The position numbers and the translations under genes are program-made. Below, piece after piece: positions 44,396 to 53,776 of a stretch of DNA of 64,000 nt (within the stretch, counting starts at the first letter, position 1; the number at the start of each line of letters is the position of its first letter). The notes beneath the pieces were generated by a model. That model worked only from the letters and a program-made list of their open reading frames with translations. It was not told the origin of the DNA and ran no database searches. The stretch is taken from contig NZ_JALJWF010000001.1 of assembly GCF_024168645.1 (NCBI RefSeq), positions 6,389,501 through 6,453,500 on the forward strand, given 5' to 3'. Source of the stretch: Pseudomonas sp. GGS8 (GTDB taxonomy: Bacteria; Pseudomonadota; Gammaproteobacteria; Pseudomonadales; Pseudomonadaceae).

Positions 44396-45250
44396 TCAGA
44401 CGGTCCTGTTCTCAAACCCGAATAACGCTTGAGGCGCCTCCACCAGCAACGAATGCATCAGCGGCGCTGAACACCCCAGTGCTTGCAGTTGTTCGATCAC
44501 CGTACCGAAACCGACGCTGTCTTCATGTTGTGTATGGGGCCAATCGCTGCCCCACACCAATCGGCGTCGGCCGAAGCTCTGCTCCAGCAGCGGCAATGCC
44601 GCCCTGGCGAATCCGAGATTCTGTTGGGGGGTACCGGCCAAACGATAGATACCCGACACCTTCATCCAGATCTGCCCGCTCAGCCCCAGCTCCAGTAACT
44701 CGACAAATCCTGGCTGATCGATGCCGGAACGGGCGTCCGGACGACCGAAGTGATCGATTACAAGCTTGATACCGAACGGGATCAGCTGGCGAATCAGCTG
44801 CGGCAAATCCTCCACATGACGATGCAACTCGACATGCCAGCCCAGTTCAGCGAGATGGCCAAAAAAGTCTCGCCAGCCTGAGTCGCGAAAGTCGGGTAAC
44901 GCTTTGCCCATCAGGTTCAAACGAACGCCAACCACACCCACTCGGTCCATGTCGTTCAACAGGTCGCGACTGACCTCTCGCTCCAGCACCACCACCCCAC
45001 GCAACTGCGCTGGCGCCTGTTGCAGCGCCGCCAGCAAATAACGGTTGTCGGTGCCGAGAAAACTCGGCTGCACCAACACGCCATGACTCAAGCCGTGGGC
45101 TTGCAAGTGCTTTAAATACTCGCCAAGCGTGGCGTCATACCCTGGGGTATAGCGCCGCACAGAGGCCAGGTTCAGCGCACGGCTGAACACATGAGCGTGG
45201 GAATCAATGCCGGTGATCGGCGCAGAACAGGTTTCAGACATGGTTTTCAT
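44396..45250 (-). CDS. Amidohydrolase-related protein (PDC hydrolase-like)
   Basis: A 284-residue TIM-barrel hydrolase of the amidohydrolase_2 type. Metal motif GIDSHAHVFSR begins it, then VLVQPSFLGTDNRYLL, a distant histidine in WHVELHRHVEDL, LVIDHFGRPD and a final LVWGSDWPHT. It looks like a lactonase or 2-pyrone-4,6-dicarboxylate hydrolase. An ATG at 45241 is a second possible start. It lies 19 bases after the MFS gene, which suggests a GntR-controlled uptake and hydrolysis operon. Confidence 0.85.
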   Translation of the reverse strand: MKTMSETCSAPITGIDSHAHVFSRALNLASVRRYTPGYDATLGEYLKHLQAHGLSHGVLVQPSFLGTDNRYLLAALQQAPAQLRGVVVLEREVSRDLLNDMDRVGVVGVRLNLMGKALPDFRDSGWRDFFGHLAELGWHVELHRHVEDLPQLIRQLIPFGIKLVIDHFGRPDARSGIDQPGFVELLELGLSGQIWMKVSGIYRLAGTPQQNLGFARAALPLLEQSFGRRRLVWGSDWPHTQHEDSVGFGTVIEQLQALGCSAPLMHSLLVEAPQALFGFENRTV

Positions 45251-45269
45251 CTATTGAAAGTAATGATCA

Positions 45270-46559
45270 TCAGGCCCGGGCGCGTTCGTTGCCATTGACG
45301 CTGACAGGCGCTGCCGTGCTCGCGGCTTCAAGGCTGCGACCACGGGTTTCCGGCAGGCAAAGGGCTGCGATCACCGCCACACCATAGGCGATCCCGGCAT
45401 CGATGCCGATCGCCGACCCCAAGGACATGGAATCGCTCATGTGGCCGACCAGGAACGGGAACACCGCCGAGAGCACTCGGCCAAAGTTGTAGCAGAACCC
45501 CACACCGGCGCCACGAACGTCCGCCGGGTACAACTCGTTGAACAGCGCACCGAGGCTCGCCGGAATGCCCGCCGCAAAGAAGCCCAAGGGGAAACCGAGA
45601 AACAGCATTTGCGTGTTGGTCAGCGGCAGAAACACGTAGCACTGCACGGTGACAACGCAGCACAACGCGAACAACACGATGTTTTTGCGACGGCCAATAC
45701 GGTCGATCAAGAATCCGCTAACCACACAGCCGCACCAGAACGCAAAAATGATTACCGCCAGGTAGCCGCCGGAGTTCAGCACCGACAGGTTGCGTTCGGT
45801 TTTGAGGAACGTTGGCAGCCAGGTCATCACGGCGTGATAACCGCCGTGCGCGCCCAGGCCCAGCAGACCGCCGAACAGCGTTACGCGCAGCAGTTCGGGG
45901 CGGAAGATGCCGGCCAGGGATTTGAAGAAGCTTTGCGGGATGGCTTGTTCTTTTTGCAGACGCTGGAAACTATCGGGCTCCTGAACATTACGGCGCACCC
46001 AGATGATCAGGAACGACGGCAACAAGCCAACAATGAACATCACCCGCCAGGCCATGTCTTGCGGCACGAAGGTATAGATCAGCGCGAACACGCCGACCGC
46101 CAGGCCCCAACCCACGGCCCAGGCGCTTTGCACAGTGCCCATGACCTTGCCACGGTATTTCGGGTTGATGGTTTCGGCCATCAGCACCGCGCCGGCCGCC
46201 CACTCACCGCCAATGCCAAAACCTTGCATCGCCTTGACGATCAGCAACTGATGGAAACCGGTGACAAACGCAGACAAAAAGGTGAAGAACGAGAACCACA
46301 CGATCATCCACTGCAGCGTGCGCACCCGGCCATAGCGGTCGGACAACGTCCCCCCTACCCAGCCGCCGATGGCCGAGGTAACCAGCGTGACGCCACTGAT
46401 CAGTCCCGCATCGCCCTTGGTCAAGGCGAACGCGGCGATCAGCGCCGGAATCGCCAGGCCGAACATTTGCACTTCCAGTGCGTCGAGCGACCATCCGCCG
46501 AAGCAGGCCCAAAACGTTTTGCGCTCTCGAGGAGTGACTTGGCGATACCAGCTGAACAT
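45270..46559 (-). CDS. MFS transporter, aromatic-acid/sugar-acid type
   Basis: A 429-residue MFS permease from the ATG at 46559 (AAGGATAAG upstream). It starts PRERKTFWACFGGWSLDALEVQMF, then IGGWVGGTLSDRYGRVRTLQ and GFGIGGEWAAGAVLMAETI, the AAHS or sialate family signature. Its partner hydrolase implies uptake of an organic acid. It sits between the GntR regulator and the amidohydrolase gene. Confidence 0.9.
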   Translation of the reverse strand: MFSWYRQVTPRERKTFWACFGGWSLDALEVQMFGLAIPALIAAFALTKGDAGLISGVTLVTSAIGGWVGGTLSDRYGRVRTLQWMIVWFSFFTFLSAFVTGFHQLLIVKAMQGFGIGGEWAAGAVLMAETINPKYRGKVMGTVQSAWAVGWGLAVGVFALIYTFVPQDMAWRVMFIVGLLPSFLIIWVRRNVQEPDSFQRLQKEQAIPQSFFKSLAGIFRPELLRVTLFGGLLGLGAHGGYHAVMTWLPTFLKTERNLSVLNSGGYLAVIIFAFWCGCVVSGFLIDRIGRRKNIVLFALCCVVTVQCYVFLPLTNTQMLFLGFPLGFFAAGIPASLGALFNELYPADVRGAGVGFCYNFGRVLSAVFPFLVGHMSDSMSLGSAIGIDAGIAYGVAVIAALCLPETRGRSLEAASTAAPVSVNGNERARA

Positions 46560-46686
46560 GATTCTTATCCTTATAAGTGGAACATGAGGCAGCCGAGAGC
46601 GAACCGCACCGCTACAGGGCCAGTTTGAAAACACATCGAATTGAAATCAGAGGCGCGCATCTCGCCCCTTTTTCAGCTGCGGGAAG

Positions 46687-47418
46687 TCAGCGAATGTCCA
46701 CGCTGTAGCGGAAGTGCTCGGCGTGCCCTCGCGAGCGACGCCACTCCAATGGCTGACCGGCGTAGTCCCGCGCCAAACGCTCGATCACCACCACCGGGCT
46801 ATTGACCGGTACTTGCAACAACCGCGCTTGCACCTCATTCACCGATTCGGCGGTCAGGGTTTCTTCGGCAGAAGCGACGACCTGACCGCACACCTCTTCG
46901 TAGATCGGATACAGCAATGGCCCCTTGCTGCTCAGGTCGACGTCCAGCAACGCCTGGAAACGACTGCGCGGCAGCCAGATTTCTTCGGCCAGCACCGGCT
47001 TAACGTCGAGCAGACGCAGGCGGACAATGCGAATCACCGGGGCATCGAGCGGCAGCCCCAACGCCTCCGCCACCGCCGACGGCGCGGTCACCGGTTCGAT
47101 GGACAGGATGCGACTCTCCGGCACCTGACGTTCGCCGGCAGCGGTTTGAAAACGGAAGAACCGGAACAGTGACGACTGAAACTGAGGCCGACGAATGAAA
47201 GTACCGCGCCCTTGTTGACGCTCAAGAATGCCTTCGCTGACCAATGCGTCGACCGCTTTGCGCACGGTGCCGGTGGACAGTTGGTATTCCGCCGAGAGCG
47301 CGGCTTCGGTAGGAATAGCCTCCCCCGGGCGCCAGCGATTATTGGCGATCTGCTCAGCCAAGTGGTCACGCAGGCGTTGGTAAAGCGGTAGGCGAACATC
47401 ACTGGAAAGAGCATTCAT
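46687..47418 (-). CDS. GntR-family regulator, HutC/UTRA type
   Basis: A 243-residue regulator: winged helix (about 8-72: YQRLRDHLAEQIANNRWRPGEAIPTE, LSTGTVRKAVDALVSEGILERQQGRGTFI) plus a UTRA effector domain (about 95-240, beginning near QVPESRILSIEPV). It heads the MFS/amidohydrolase set on the same strand and probably represses it until the substrate binds. A very A/T-rich stretch with TATCTAGTCATATATATGA lies just upstream near 47437 and may hold the promoter. Confidence 0.9.
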   Translation of the reverse strand: MNALSSDVRLPLYQRLRDHLAEQIANNRWRPGEAIPTEAALSAEYQLSTGTVRKAVDALVSEGILERQQGRGTFIRRPQFQSSLFRFFRFQTAAGERQVPESRILSIEPVTAPSAVAEALGLPLDAPVIRIVRLRLLDVKPVLAEEIWLPRSRFQALLDVDLSSKGPLLYPIYEEVCGQVVASAEETLTAESVNEVQARLLQVPVNSPVVVIERLARDYAGQPLEWRRSRGHAEHFRYSVDIR

Positions 47419-47569
47419 CGACTTTATTCACCTTGTTATCTAGTCATATATATGAATATTGTGGCGAGTATTTCCCCAGACAGGTTGGCTGTCAAGGTGC
47501 GGTATGACACCTGACTGACGAATGGTGGGCAGCGCCGGGCATTTGCGCCAATCGGATGCTGACCTAGGA

Positions 47570-48028
47570 TCAGCCCTGCCTCAAGTCGAGACAGTAGGTG
47601 CAGTAACCCGTATCGCGCACATAGCCCAATGACTCATACAACCGTTGCGCGAGGTGATTGTCCGTAGCCGTTTCCAGCACCATGCCCTTGGCGCCGGTCA
47701 ACAGCGCAAAGGCTCGGGCGGTGTTCATCAGCAACGTCCCCACCCCTCTGCCTCGGGCAGCCGGCGTGGTGAAAAGGTCGCTGAGCAGCCAGGTACGGTG
47801 GGCGTCGATGGAGGAGAACGTCGGGTACAACTGGACAAAGCCGAGCGCTTCGCCCGGGGAGTCCTCGGCGAAGAAAATCACCGATTCGTCCCTGGCGATG
47901 CGCTCGGCGATGAAATCGCGGGACTGCATCAGGTTCGAGGGTTGGCCGTAAAAGCCTCGATAGGCGTCGAAGAGGCTGGCGACTTTGTCGATGTGGGTTG
48001 CATCAACGCGCAGGACCTGGACGGCCAT
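47570..48028 (-). CDS. GNAT-family N-acetyltransferase
   Basis: A 152-residue acetyltransferase. It has EALGFVQLYPTFSSIDAHRTWLLSDLF then TTPAARGRGVGTLLMNTARAFA (acetyl-CoA loop) and ETATDNHLAQRLYESLGY. The acceptor is unknown. It is 24 bases downstream of the peroxiredoxin gene's stop on the same strand, so the two may form an operon. Confidence 0.88.
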   Translation of the reverse strand: MAVQVLRVDATHIDKVASLFDAYRGFYGQPSNLMQSRDFIAERIARDESVIFFAEDSPGEALGFVQLYPTFSSIDAHRTWLLSDLFTTPAARGRGVGTLLMNTARAFALLTGAKGMVLETATDNHLAQRLYESLGYVRDTGYCTYCLDLRQG

Positions 48029-48052
48029 GTGGGTGGTCTCCGAACAGAGGGG

Positions 48053-48706
48053 TTACTTCGGTTGCGCCACCGTGCGCAAATAAGGCTTCAGCGTCTTGAA
48101 GCCATCCGGGTATTTCTTCTTGGCGTCTTCATCGGAAACCGACGTGGGAATGATGACGTCCTCACCCGGACGCCAGTTCACCGGCGTGGCAACGGTGTGC
48201 TTGGCGTTCAGTTGCAGAGAATCGAGCAGACGCAGCACTTCATCGAAGTTGCGCCCGGCGCTCATCGGGTAGATCAGCATCGCCTTGACCTTTTTGTCCG
48301 GGCCGATGATGAACACTGAACGCACCGTGGCATTGTCCACGGCAGTCCGTGCGCCGCCACTGGCATTGGGATGAATCATGTCATAGAGCTTCGCCACCAC
48401 TAGGTTCTCGTCGCCGATCATCGGGTAGTTGACCGCATGCCCCTGGGTCTCTTCGATGTCTTTGGCCCAGGTCTTATGGTTACTGACAGGGTCGACGCTG
48501 AGCCCGACGATTTTGGTGTTGCGCTTATCGAACTCCGGCTTGAGACCCGCCATATAGCCGAGCTCAGTAGTGCACACCGGGGTGAAGTCCTTGGGATGCG
48601 AGAACAGAATCGCCCACTTGTCACCGATCCATTCATGGAAATGCAGCGGGCCTTCGGTACTTTCAGCGGTAAAGTCCGGTGCTTCGTCGCCAATACGGAT
48701 TGCCAT
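48053..48706 (-). CDS. 1-Cys peroxiredoxin (Prx6/LsfA-like)
   Basis: A 217-residue peroxidase from the ATG at 48706 (AAGGAG upstream). It has the peroxidatic cysteine in DFTPVCTTELG (C45) and no resolving cysteine in the usual place, as in the Prx6 subfamily. SVDPVSNHKTWAKDIEE and a long C-terminal region with NWRPGEDVIIP complete the family pattern. Related to, but not the same as, Pseudomonas LsfA. It reduces peroxides using thiol or ascorbate donors. Likely cotranscribed with the GNAT gene. Confidence 0.92.
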   Translation of the reverse strand: MAIRIGDEAPDFTAESTEGPLHFHEWIGDKWAILFSHPKDFTPVCTTELGYMAGLKPEFDKRNTKIVGLSVDPVSNHKTWAKDIEETQGHAVNYPMIGDENLVVAKLYDMIHPNASGGARTAVDNATVRSVFIIGPDKKVKAMLIYPMSAGRNFDEVLRLLDSLQLNAKHTVATPVNWRPGEDVIIPTSVSDEDAKKKYPDGFKTLKPYLRTVAQPK

Positions 48707-48899
48707 GTTCGTTCTCCTTACAGTTGAGTCGTAGGGAAGCCGCCGGAACGCTGGCTGCTGTTCCGGTGGCCTTCGGTGTCTGTGTTGAACCGTCAACGCG
48801 GATCAGTATAGGAGACGCTTGAGGACCCGGTAGTTAGCCGCGCGCCTGCTCCGCCCTGCTTGGATGACCGGGCATTCAAGCCGGCGAACGGCGCTCGTA

Positions 48900-49931
48900 T
48901 TAAGGCATCAGATCCAATGGCATCACCTGGCCTTTCGTTCGCTCGTCATACCAACGCTGCAGCACATCGGGTAAATGCCCTTTCCAGCCCGACACGTTGG
49001 TGTAGTAACGGGCCCGGGAATGGTTCTGCTCATCGAACACCAGCAGCACCAGCCAAAATCGTGCGTCTGCTGCACGCATGAGAATGGCGGCATTGGTATT
49101 GCCCAGCCCGCGTACCCACATTTCAGTCACTTCGGCGCCTGGCAGGTCATTCGACTCGTCGCCGATCAGCCTGGAACTGCTGCTGTCCACCAGCGTCTGG
49201 TAATCGCCCTTGAGCAATTGCCGCAACGCATCATCTTCCTGCTGCGTATGCGCCAACCCCAGACTCAGCAAGTCGTTGTCCAGAGCCAAGGGCTGTTCCG
49301 ACGCGATATAGCGCCCCGCATAGAACACGCCCATGCCCGCACCACAATCGGCATCATCGCCGTCCTGGGTGACATCAAGCACGCCGTTGACGGCTTGGAA
49401 GGTCAACGCGCATGCACCTTCGACGTAATGCGCCTGAGCGCCGTCGAGTGTGGCGACGCCATCCAGGTCGCCAGAGTTGGCGCCGCTCGCCGCAGAAACT
49501 TCGAAGCCGACATGCGTCGAGTCCCGGCGCTTTGTCTTCAACTCAGCTCCCGTCGAAACGCCCCAGGGAATGCGCTGCCAAGTGGCGTCCCAGGTAAACG
49601 GAATGGCCGCGTGCTCAAGCTCAGTGATGCGCATCAAGTACTGTTGGCGCAGGCAATCGATTTGGCCTGCACAGCGATTGCGTTGTTTCAGCCACTGACG
49701 TTGGTCTGCTTTTAACGCTTTAGGGTCGGTGACTTTTTCCAGCGTCGAGCGCCAGACCGTGCCCAGTTTTTGGTCCAGCTTCGACGTGTAAGGGTCGGCG
49801 CAAATGGCTTTTTCACTGGGGCTGGCAGCACTTGTGCAATCGAAGCTACTGGCGTGGGCTACGGCAGAGAATGCGAGAAACACCAGCAGTAAAGCGCAGC
49901 GAACGTTAGAGCAGAACAAGGTCGGGGGCAT
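48900..49931 (-). CDS. Secreted protein with LprI-like (DUF1311) N-terminal domain
   Basis: A 343-residue exported protein with a signal peptide (about 8-28) and then FDCTSAASPSEKAICADPYTSKLD, DPKALKADQRQWLKQRNRC and DCLRQQYLMRITELE, the four-cysteine DUF1311 domain known from LprI. LprI is a lysozyme inhibitor in mycobacteria. The rest (about 120-340) is not recognised and holds a cysteine pair near DDADCGAGMG. It may bind a hydrolase or a ligand. Single gene. Confidence 0.8.
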   Translation of the reverse strand: MPPTLFCSNVRCALLLVFLAFSAVAHASSFDCTSAASPSEKAICADPYTSKLDQKLGTVWRSTLEKVTDPKALKADQRQWLKQRNRCAGQIDCLRQQYLMRITELEHAAIPFTWDATWQRIPWGVSTGAELKTKRRDSTHVGFEVSAASGANSGDLDGVATLDGAQAHYVEGACALTFQAVNGVLDVTQDGDDADCGAGMGVFYAGRYIASEQPLALDNDLLSLGLAHTQQEDDALRQLLKGDYQTLVDSSSSRLIGDESNDLPGAEVTEMWVRGLGNTNAAILMRAADARFWLVLLVFDEQNHSRARYYTNVSGWKGHLPDVLQRWYDERTKGQVMPLDLMP

Positions 49932-50053
49932 GGGCAGATTCCATTCTTTGAGCGCGCCAGTATGCCGAGACACGCGCGAAAAGGCGCTTGTTTTGGTGTG
50001 GCCACAGATCTCGCAGAACGCGTAAAGTCACGTTCATCCTTAAGGAGCAAAAC

Positions 50054-50344
50054 ATGGCTCATCCGTCGCCCTCACCGCTACGGGAGATTTATCTCTCGGA
50101 GACCTCCGACCCGGCACTGTTCAATCGCCTTGCCAGTGAACTGGCACAAGGGCTGGGCGGGACCTGGACGGCACAGATCAATGGGTTGGACCAGCGTTAT
50201 TGGGACCTGGCCGTCGAAGGGCAGACGATTACGCTGCATCTGGAACATTATCTGGGGATCATGCTGCTGGTGGAGGATGCGGATCCGGACTGGATCGCGT
50301 CGGAGCGTTTTCAGGCGGTGGTGCGGCGGTTACAGACGGATTGA
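50054..50344 (+). CDS. Conserved hypothetical protein
   Basis: A 96-residue soluble protein from the ATG at 50054, with TAAGGAG before it. Readable parts are LREIYLSETSDPALFNRLASELAQGLGGTW, LDQRYWDLAVEGQTITLHLEHYLGIMLLVED and DADPDWIASERFQAVV. I do not know the family. The pattern of alternating beta strands and helices is compact and acidic. It is followed by a REPIN. Confidence 0.7.
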   Translation: MAHPSPSPLREIYLSETSDPALFNRLASELAQGLGGTWTAQINGLDQRYWDLAVEGQTITLHLEHYLGIMLLVEDADPDWIASERFQAVVRRLQTD

Positions 50345-50380
50345 TAAAGGCCCCACTGCCAGTCAATCAAAACGCAGAAT

Positions 50381-50462
50381 CTGTGGGAGCGAGCCTGCTC
50401 GCGATAGCGACGCGTCAGACCAATATTGATTCTGAATGTACCGCCGGGCTCGCTCCCACAGG
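50381..50462. repeat. REPIN (CTGTGGGAGCGAGCCTGCTCGC type)
   Basis: Left arm CTGTGGGAGCGAGC-CTGCTCGCGATAGCG at 50381-50409, right arm GGGCTCGCTCCCACAG at 50446-50461, in inverted order. A variant of the same family as at 20206 and 37941. Confidence 0.85.
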
Positions 50463-50491
50463 TCTTGCGCCTTAACTGACTGACATCGCCC

Positions 50492-51025
50492 CTAGATATT
50501 GATTTCGCTGGCCGGCACGACATCGACCCGTGCCACGGAACCGGTCAGATGCGCCAGATCCTTGTTGTGTTCGGCGATGATGTCTTCGGCGCTCATCGTG
50601 CCATTGTCGATAGTGGAATGGGCGTCGGCCGCCAGCACGACGTCGTAGCCCAATTGATGCGCCTGGCGCACGGTGGCGTTGACGCAGTAGTCGGTTTGCA
50701 GGCCGCAGATGATCAGGCGGTCGACGTCCAGCTCTTGCAGCTGCTCATGCAGGTGCGTCTGGTAGAACGAATCCGGGGTTATTTTGCGCAGCCGCAGGTC
50801 TTGGGGTGACGTCTTCAAGCCCTCGGCCAGTTGCCAGCCTTCACCACCGTATTGCAGCAGGTCGCCCTCTTCTTCGTGCTGGATCAGGATCACCGGAATA
50901 TTGGCGGTTCGGGCTTTGGTGCTGAGGCCGTTGATGGTGTCGATGACGCGCTGGATGTCGAAGCATTCATACTCACCGGTGCACAGCGCGCGTTGGACAT
51001 CGATGATCAGGAGTGCGGTGCTCAT
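50492..51025 (-). CDS. Cysteine hydrolase (isochorismatase-like)
   Basis: A 177-residue hydrolase from the ATG at 51025. It has the catalytic triad of the family: D in LLIIDVQRAL, K in LRLRKITPDSFY and C in LIICGLQTDYCVNATVRQA. Members hydrolyse amides such as nicotinamide, or isochorismate. The substrate is not evident. Bordered by REPINs on both sides, so it is a single-gene unit. Confidence 0.88.
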   Translation of the reverse strand: MSTALLIIDVQRALCTGEYECFDIQRVIDTINGLSTKARTANIPVILIQHEEEGDLLQYGGEGWQLAEGLKTSPQDLRLRKITPDSFYQTHLHEQLQELDVDRLIICGLQTDYCVNATVRQAHQLGYDVVLAADAHSTIDNGTMSAEDIIAEHNKDLAHLTGSVARVDVVPASEINI

Positions 51026-51080
51026 GGCTTCCTTCCTTAGAGAGGTCGCTGGAACGATGGATTTCAACTCCCTTTTAGCC

Positions 51081-51192
51081 TGTAGCAGCTGTCGAGCTTG
51101 CGAGGCTGCGTTCGAGTGCGCAGCGCTCGCCATATCAGCGAATGCGGTTTGCCTGAATGAACGCGGCTAACCGACTTTACGGCTGCTGCTAC
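51081..51192. repeat. REPIN (TGTAGCAGCT type), degenerate right arm
   Basis: Left arm TGTAGCAGCTGTCGAGCTTG followed by CGAGGCTGCG (51081-51110); right arm degraded, ending GGCTGCTGCTAC (51181-51192). Same family as at 63136. Confidence 0.7.
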
Positions 51193-51241
51193 CCGGGATC
51201 GAGGCCATCCAGGGAGTCGGGGTGGCCGTTGATCACCTGTT

Positions 51242-52969
51242 TCAATAACCGAGTGACAACCCGGTATTACGCCGTGGATCGTTCGCCCCATAAAAGCGAT
51301 TCTTGCCCACAGGTTTGCCTTCCAGCGAAGGCGCCCCTACCAGAATAGCTGCTATATGGTTGGGGTCCTGCGGCTTGGCAAATTTGTGCCCCCAACTTTC
51401 GAGCATTTTCCTGGTGTCCGGGCTGATGGCGAAGTTCTCCAGGTTGGTTTCTTCCGGCAACCATTGCTGATGGAAGCGCGGCGCATCCACCGCTTCCTGG
51501 ATGTTCATGCCGTAGTCGATCACGTTGAGGATGGTCAGCAAGGTGGCGGTGATGATGCGACTGCCACCGGGCGTGCCGACGACCATGACGACTTTGCCAT
51601 CCTTGGTGACGATGGTCGGACTCATGGACGACAGCGGTGCCTTGCCGGGCGCGATGGCGTTGGCCTCCCCTTGTACCAGGCCGTACATGTTCGGCACGCC
51701 GATTTTCGAGGTGAAATCGTCCATTTCGTCGTTGAGGATGACCCCGGTTTTGCTCGCCATCACGCCGGCGCCGAACCAGTCATTGAGGGTGTAAGTCACC
51801 GACACCGCGTTGCCCCACTTGTCGACGATCGAGTAATGGGTGGTGTTGCTGCCTTCGTGGGGCGCTACACCGGGTTTGAGCTCGCGGGACACGCCGGCCT
51901 TTTGCGGATCGATGGCGGTACGGATTTTGGTCGCGTAGTTTTTATCCAGCAAATGGGCGATCGGATTTTTCACGAAGTCCGGGTCGCCGAGGTAGCTGTT
52001 GCGGTCCACATACGCATGGCGCATTGCTTCGATCTGGTAGTGCATGGCCTGCGCCGAGCGGTAGCCGAGTTCTTTCATCGGGTAGCCGTCGAGGATGTTC
52101 ATGATCTCGCAGATCACCACCCCGCCGGAGCTTGGCGGCGGCGCCGAGACCACGTGGTAGCCGCGGTAGTCGCACTCGATGGGTGCCAGTTCGCGGGTCT
52201 GGTATTTGTCGAGGTCGGCCTGGGTAATGATGCCCTTGTTGGCCTGACTGGAGGTGACAATGGCGTCGGCCACCCAGCCTTTATAGAAGCCGTCAGCGCC
52301 CTTCTCGGAAATTTCCCGCAGGGTTTTGCTCAGGTCTTTTTGTACGAGTTTCTGCCCGACCTGCATCGGCTCGCCGTTGCTCAGGAAGATCGAGCCCGAG
52401 TCGCGCATGTCTTTCTTGAACACGTCTGTGGCGTACTCCAGCAAATCGACATCGCCCTGCTCCAGCACAAAACCGTCTTCGGCAAGCTTGATCGCCGGGG
52501 CGATCACTTCCTTGCGGGGTTTGGTGCCGTATTTCTTCAGCGCCAACTCCATGCCAGACACGGTGCCCGGCACGCCAACGGCCAGGTGCCCACGGGTGCT
52601 GAGATCTGGGATGACGTTGCCCTGCTTGTCGAGGTACATGTCGGCCGTGGCGGCCAGCGGGGCTTTTTCACGGAAATCGAGGAAGGTCTTGCGCCCGTCC
52701 GCCAATTGAATCGTCATGAAACCGCCGCCGCCCAGATTACCTGCCGCGGGGTACACCACCGCCAGCGCATAACCCACCGCGACTGCGGCATCGACCGCGT
52801 TGCCGCCATTCTTGAGAACATCGACGCCGACGTGGCTGGCCAGATGCTGGGCGGTGACGACCATGCCGTTTTCGGCCGCAACCGGAGCAACGGAGGCCGC
52901 ATGGGCCATCAGGCAGCTCAGCGCCAACGTGGTCGCCATGAGCGATTTGGCAAAAGGTTCGAACTTCAT
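51242..52969 (-). CDS. ggt: Gamma-glutamyltransferase
   Basis: A 575-residue periplasmic enzyme with a signal peptide (about 1-25). It is made as one chain that cuts itself before T376, in NTTHYSIVDKWGNAVS, giving large and small subunits. Other conserved parts are AVGYALAVVYPAAGNLGGGGFM, PPPSSGGVV and, in the small subunit, LSSMSPTIV and GTPGGSRIITA. It cleaves glutathione and transfers the gamma-glutamyl group. The start follows the usual length. Alone on its strand. Confidence 0.95.
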   Translation of the reverse strand: MKFEPFAKSLMATTLALSCLMAHAASVAPVAAENGMVVTAQHLASHVGVDVLKNGGNAVDAAVAVGYALAVVYPAAGNLGGGGFMTIQLADGRKTFLDFREKAPLAATADMYLDKQGNVIPDLSTRGHLAVGVPGTVSGMELALKKYGTKPRKEVIAPAIKLAEDGFVLEQGDVDLLEYATDVFKKDMRDSGSIFLSNGEPMQVGQKLVQKDLSKTLREISEKGADGFYKGWVADAIVTSSQANKGIITQADLDKYQTRELAPIECDYRGYHVVSAPPPSSGGVVICEIMNILDGYPMKELGYRSAQAMHYQIEAMRHAYVDRNSYLGDPDFVKNPIAHLLDKNYATKIRTAIDPQKAGVSRELKPGVAPHEGSNTTHYSIVDKWGNAVSVTYTLNDWFGAGVMASKTGVILNDEMDDFTSKIGVPNMYGLVQGEANAIAPGKAPLSSMSPTIVTKDGKVVMVVGTPGGSRIITATLLTILNVIDYGMNIQEAVDAPRFHQQWLPEETNLENFAISPDTRKMLESWGHKFAKPQDPNHIAAILVGAPSLEGKPVGKNRFYGANDPRRNTGLSLGY

Positions 52970-53122
52970 GAGTCGGTCTCTTTTTTGTTTTTAGGCTCTG
53001 TGCAGAAACAGAGGGAACGGTTCAAAAGCAGTAGGCAAGTATGGCTGCAATTGCGTATTGCGCCTCCCCGGCGAGGCAGTATGCTGGGCCCCCTGTTCAG
53101 CACATGTGCGGAGTCCGCCGGC

Positions 53123-53644
53123 ATGACCTACACCTTCACCACCCTGGCGTCGCCGATCGGCGAGTTGAAGCTGGTCGCGAAAGGCTCGCGTCTGGCGGCT
53201 ATTCTCTGGGAAAACGACAAACCTGGCCGGGTAAGGCTGGGGCCGATGAGTGAAGCGGCGGACACCCCGATCCTGATTCGCGCCTCACAGCAGTTGCAGG
53301 AATACTTTGCCGGCACGCGTAATCGTTTTGAGTTGGATCTGGACTTTGCCGGCACGGATTTTCAGAAGCAGGTGTGGCAGGCGCTGCTGACGATTCCGTT
53401 TGGCGAGACGCGCAGCTACAGCGAAATAGCGCGGCAGATCGGCAATCCCAGCGCGGTTCGGGCGGTGGGCGCGGCCAACGGCAAAAATCCGCTATCGATT
53501 GTCGCGCCGTGTCATCGGGTGATTGGGGCGTCGGGGAAATTGACGGGGTTTGCCGGAGGGCTCGAGGCGAAAGAGAGGTTGCTGACGCTGGAGGGCTGTG
53601 AGTGGTCGGGGGCCGGCAGGATGGGGGATTTGTTTCTGAGCTAA
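53123..53644 (+). CDS. ogt: Methylated-DNA-protein cysteine methyltransferase (Ogt type)
   Basis: A 173-residue DNA repair protein from the ATG at 53123. The acceptor cysteine lies in IVAPCHRVIGASG. The preceding helix-turn-helix reads FGETRSYSEIARQIGNP then SAVRAVGAANGKNP. The short N terminus and lack of an Ada regulatory half make it an Ogt. It removes O6-methylguanine and O4-methylthymine. Divergent from ggt. Confidence 0.94.
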   Translation: MTYTFTTLASPIGELKLVAKGSRLAAILWENDKPGRVRLGPMSEAADTPILIRASQQLQEYFAGTRNRFELDLDFAGTDFQKQVWQALLTIPFGETRSYSEIARQIGNPSAVRAVGAANGKNPLSIVAPCHRVIGASGKLTGFAGGLEAKERLLTLEGCEWSGAGRMGDLFLS

Positions 53645-53652
53645 TGGGCCTT

Positions 53653-53747
53653 CCGGTAGCAAGGGGGCTTGCCCACGAAGAATGCGTCACGGTTTTTTCA
53701 GGTATTACGCGTCATCGTTCTTCGCGGGCAAGCCACGCTCCCACAGG
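53653..53747. repeat. REPIN
   Basis: Left arm around CAAGGGGGCTTGCCCACGAAGAATG (53660-53683), right arm around TTCTTCGCGGGCAAGCCACGCTCCCAC (53719-53745), inverted with several mismatches. It lies between the ogt stop and the convergent LysR gene. Confidence 0.7.
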
Positions 53748-53776
53748 GGATTTGAGTTGCCTTTCGGATCTATGAT

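Noticed and set aside
45441..46628. 395-codon open frame opposite the MFS gene
   Set aside because: Charged, low-complexity translation without a domain; shadow of the transporter's codon pattern.
51356..53122. Long open frame opposite ggt running into ogt
   Set aside because: Antisense to a clear gamma-glutamyltransferase; only its end, the ogt gene from 53123, is real.
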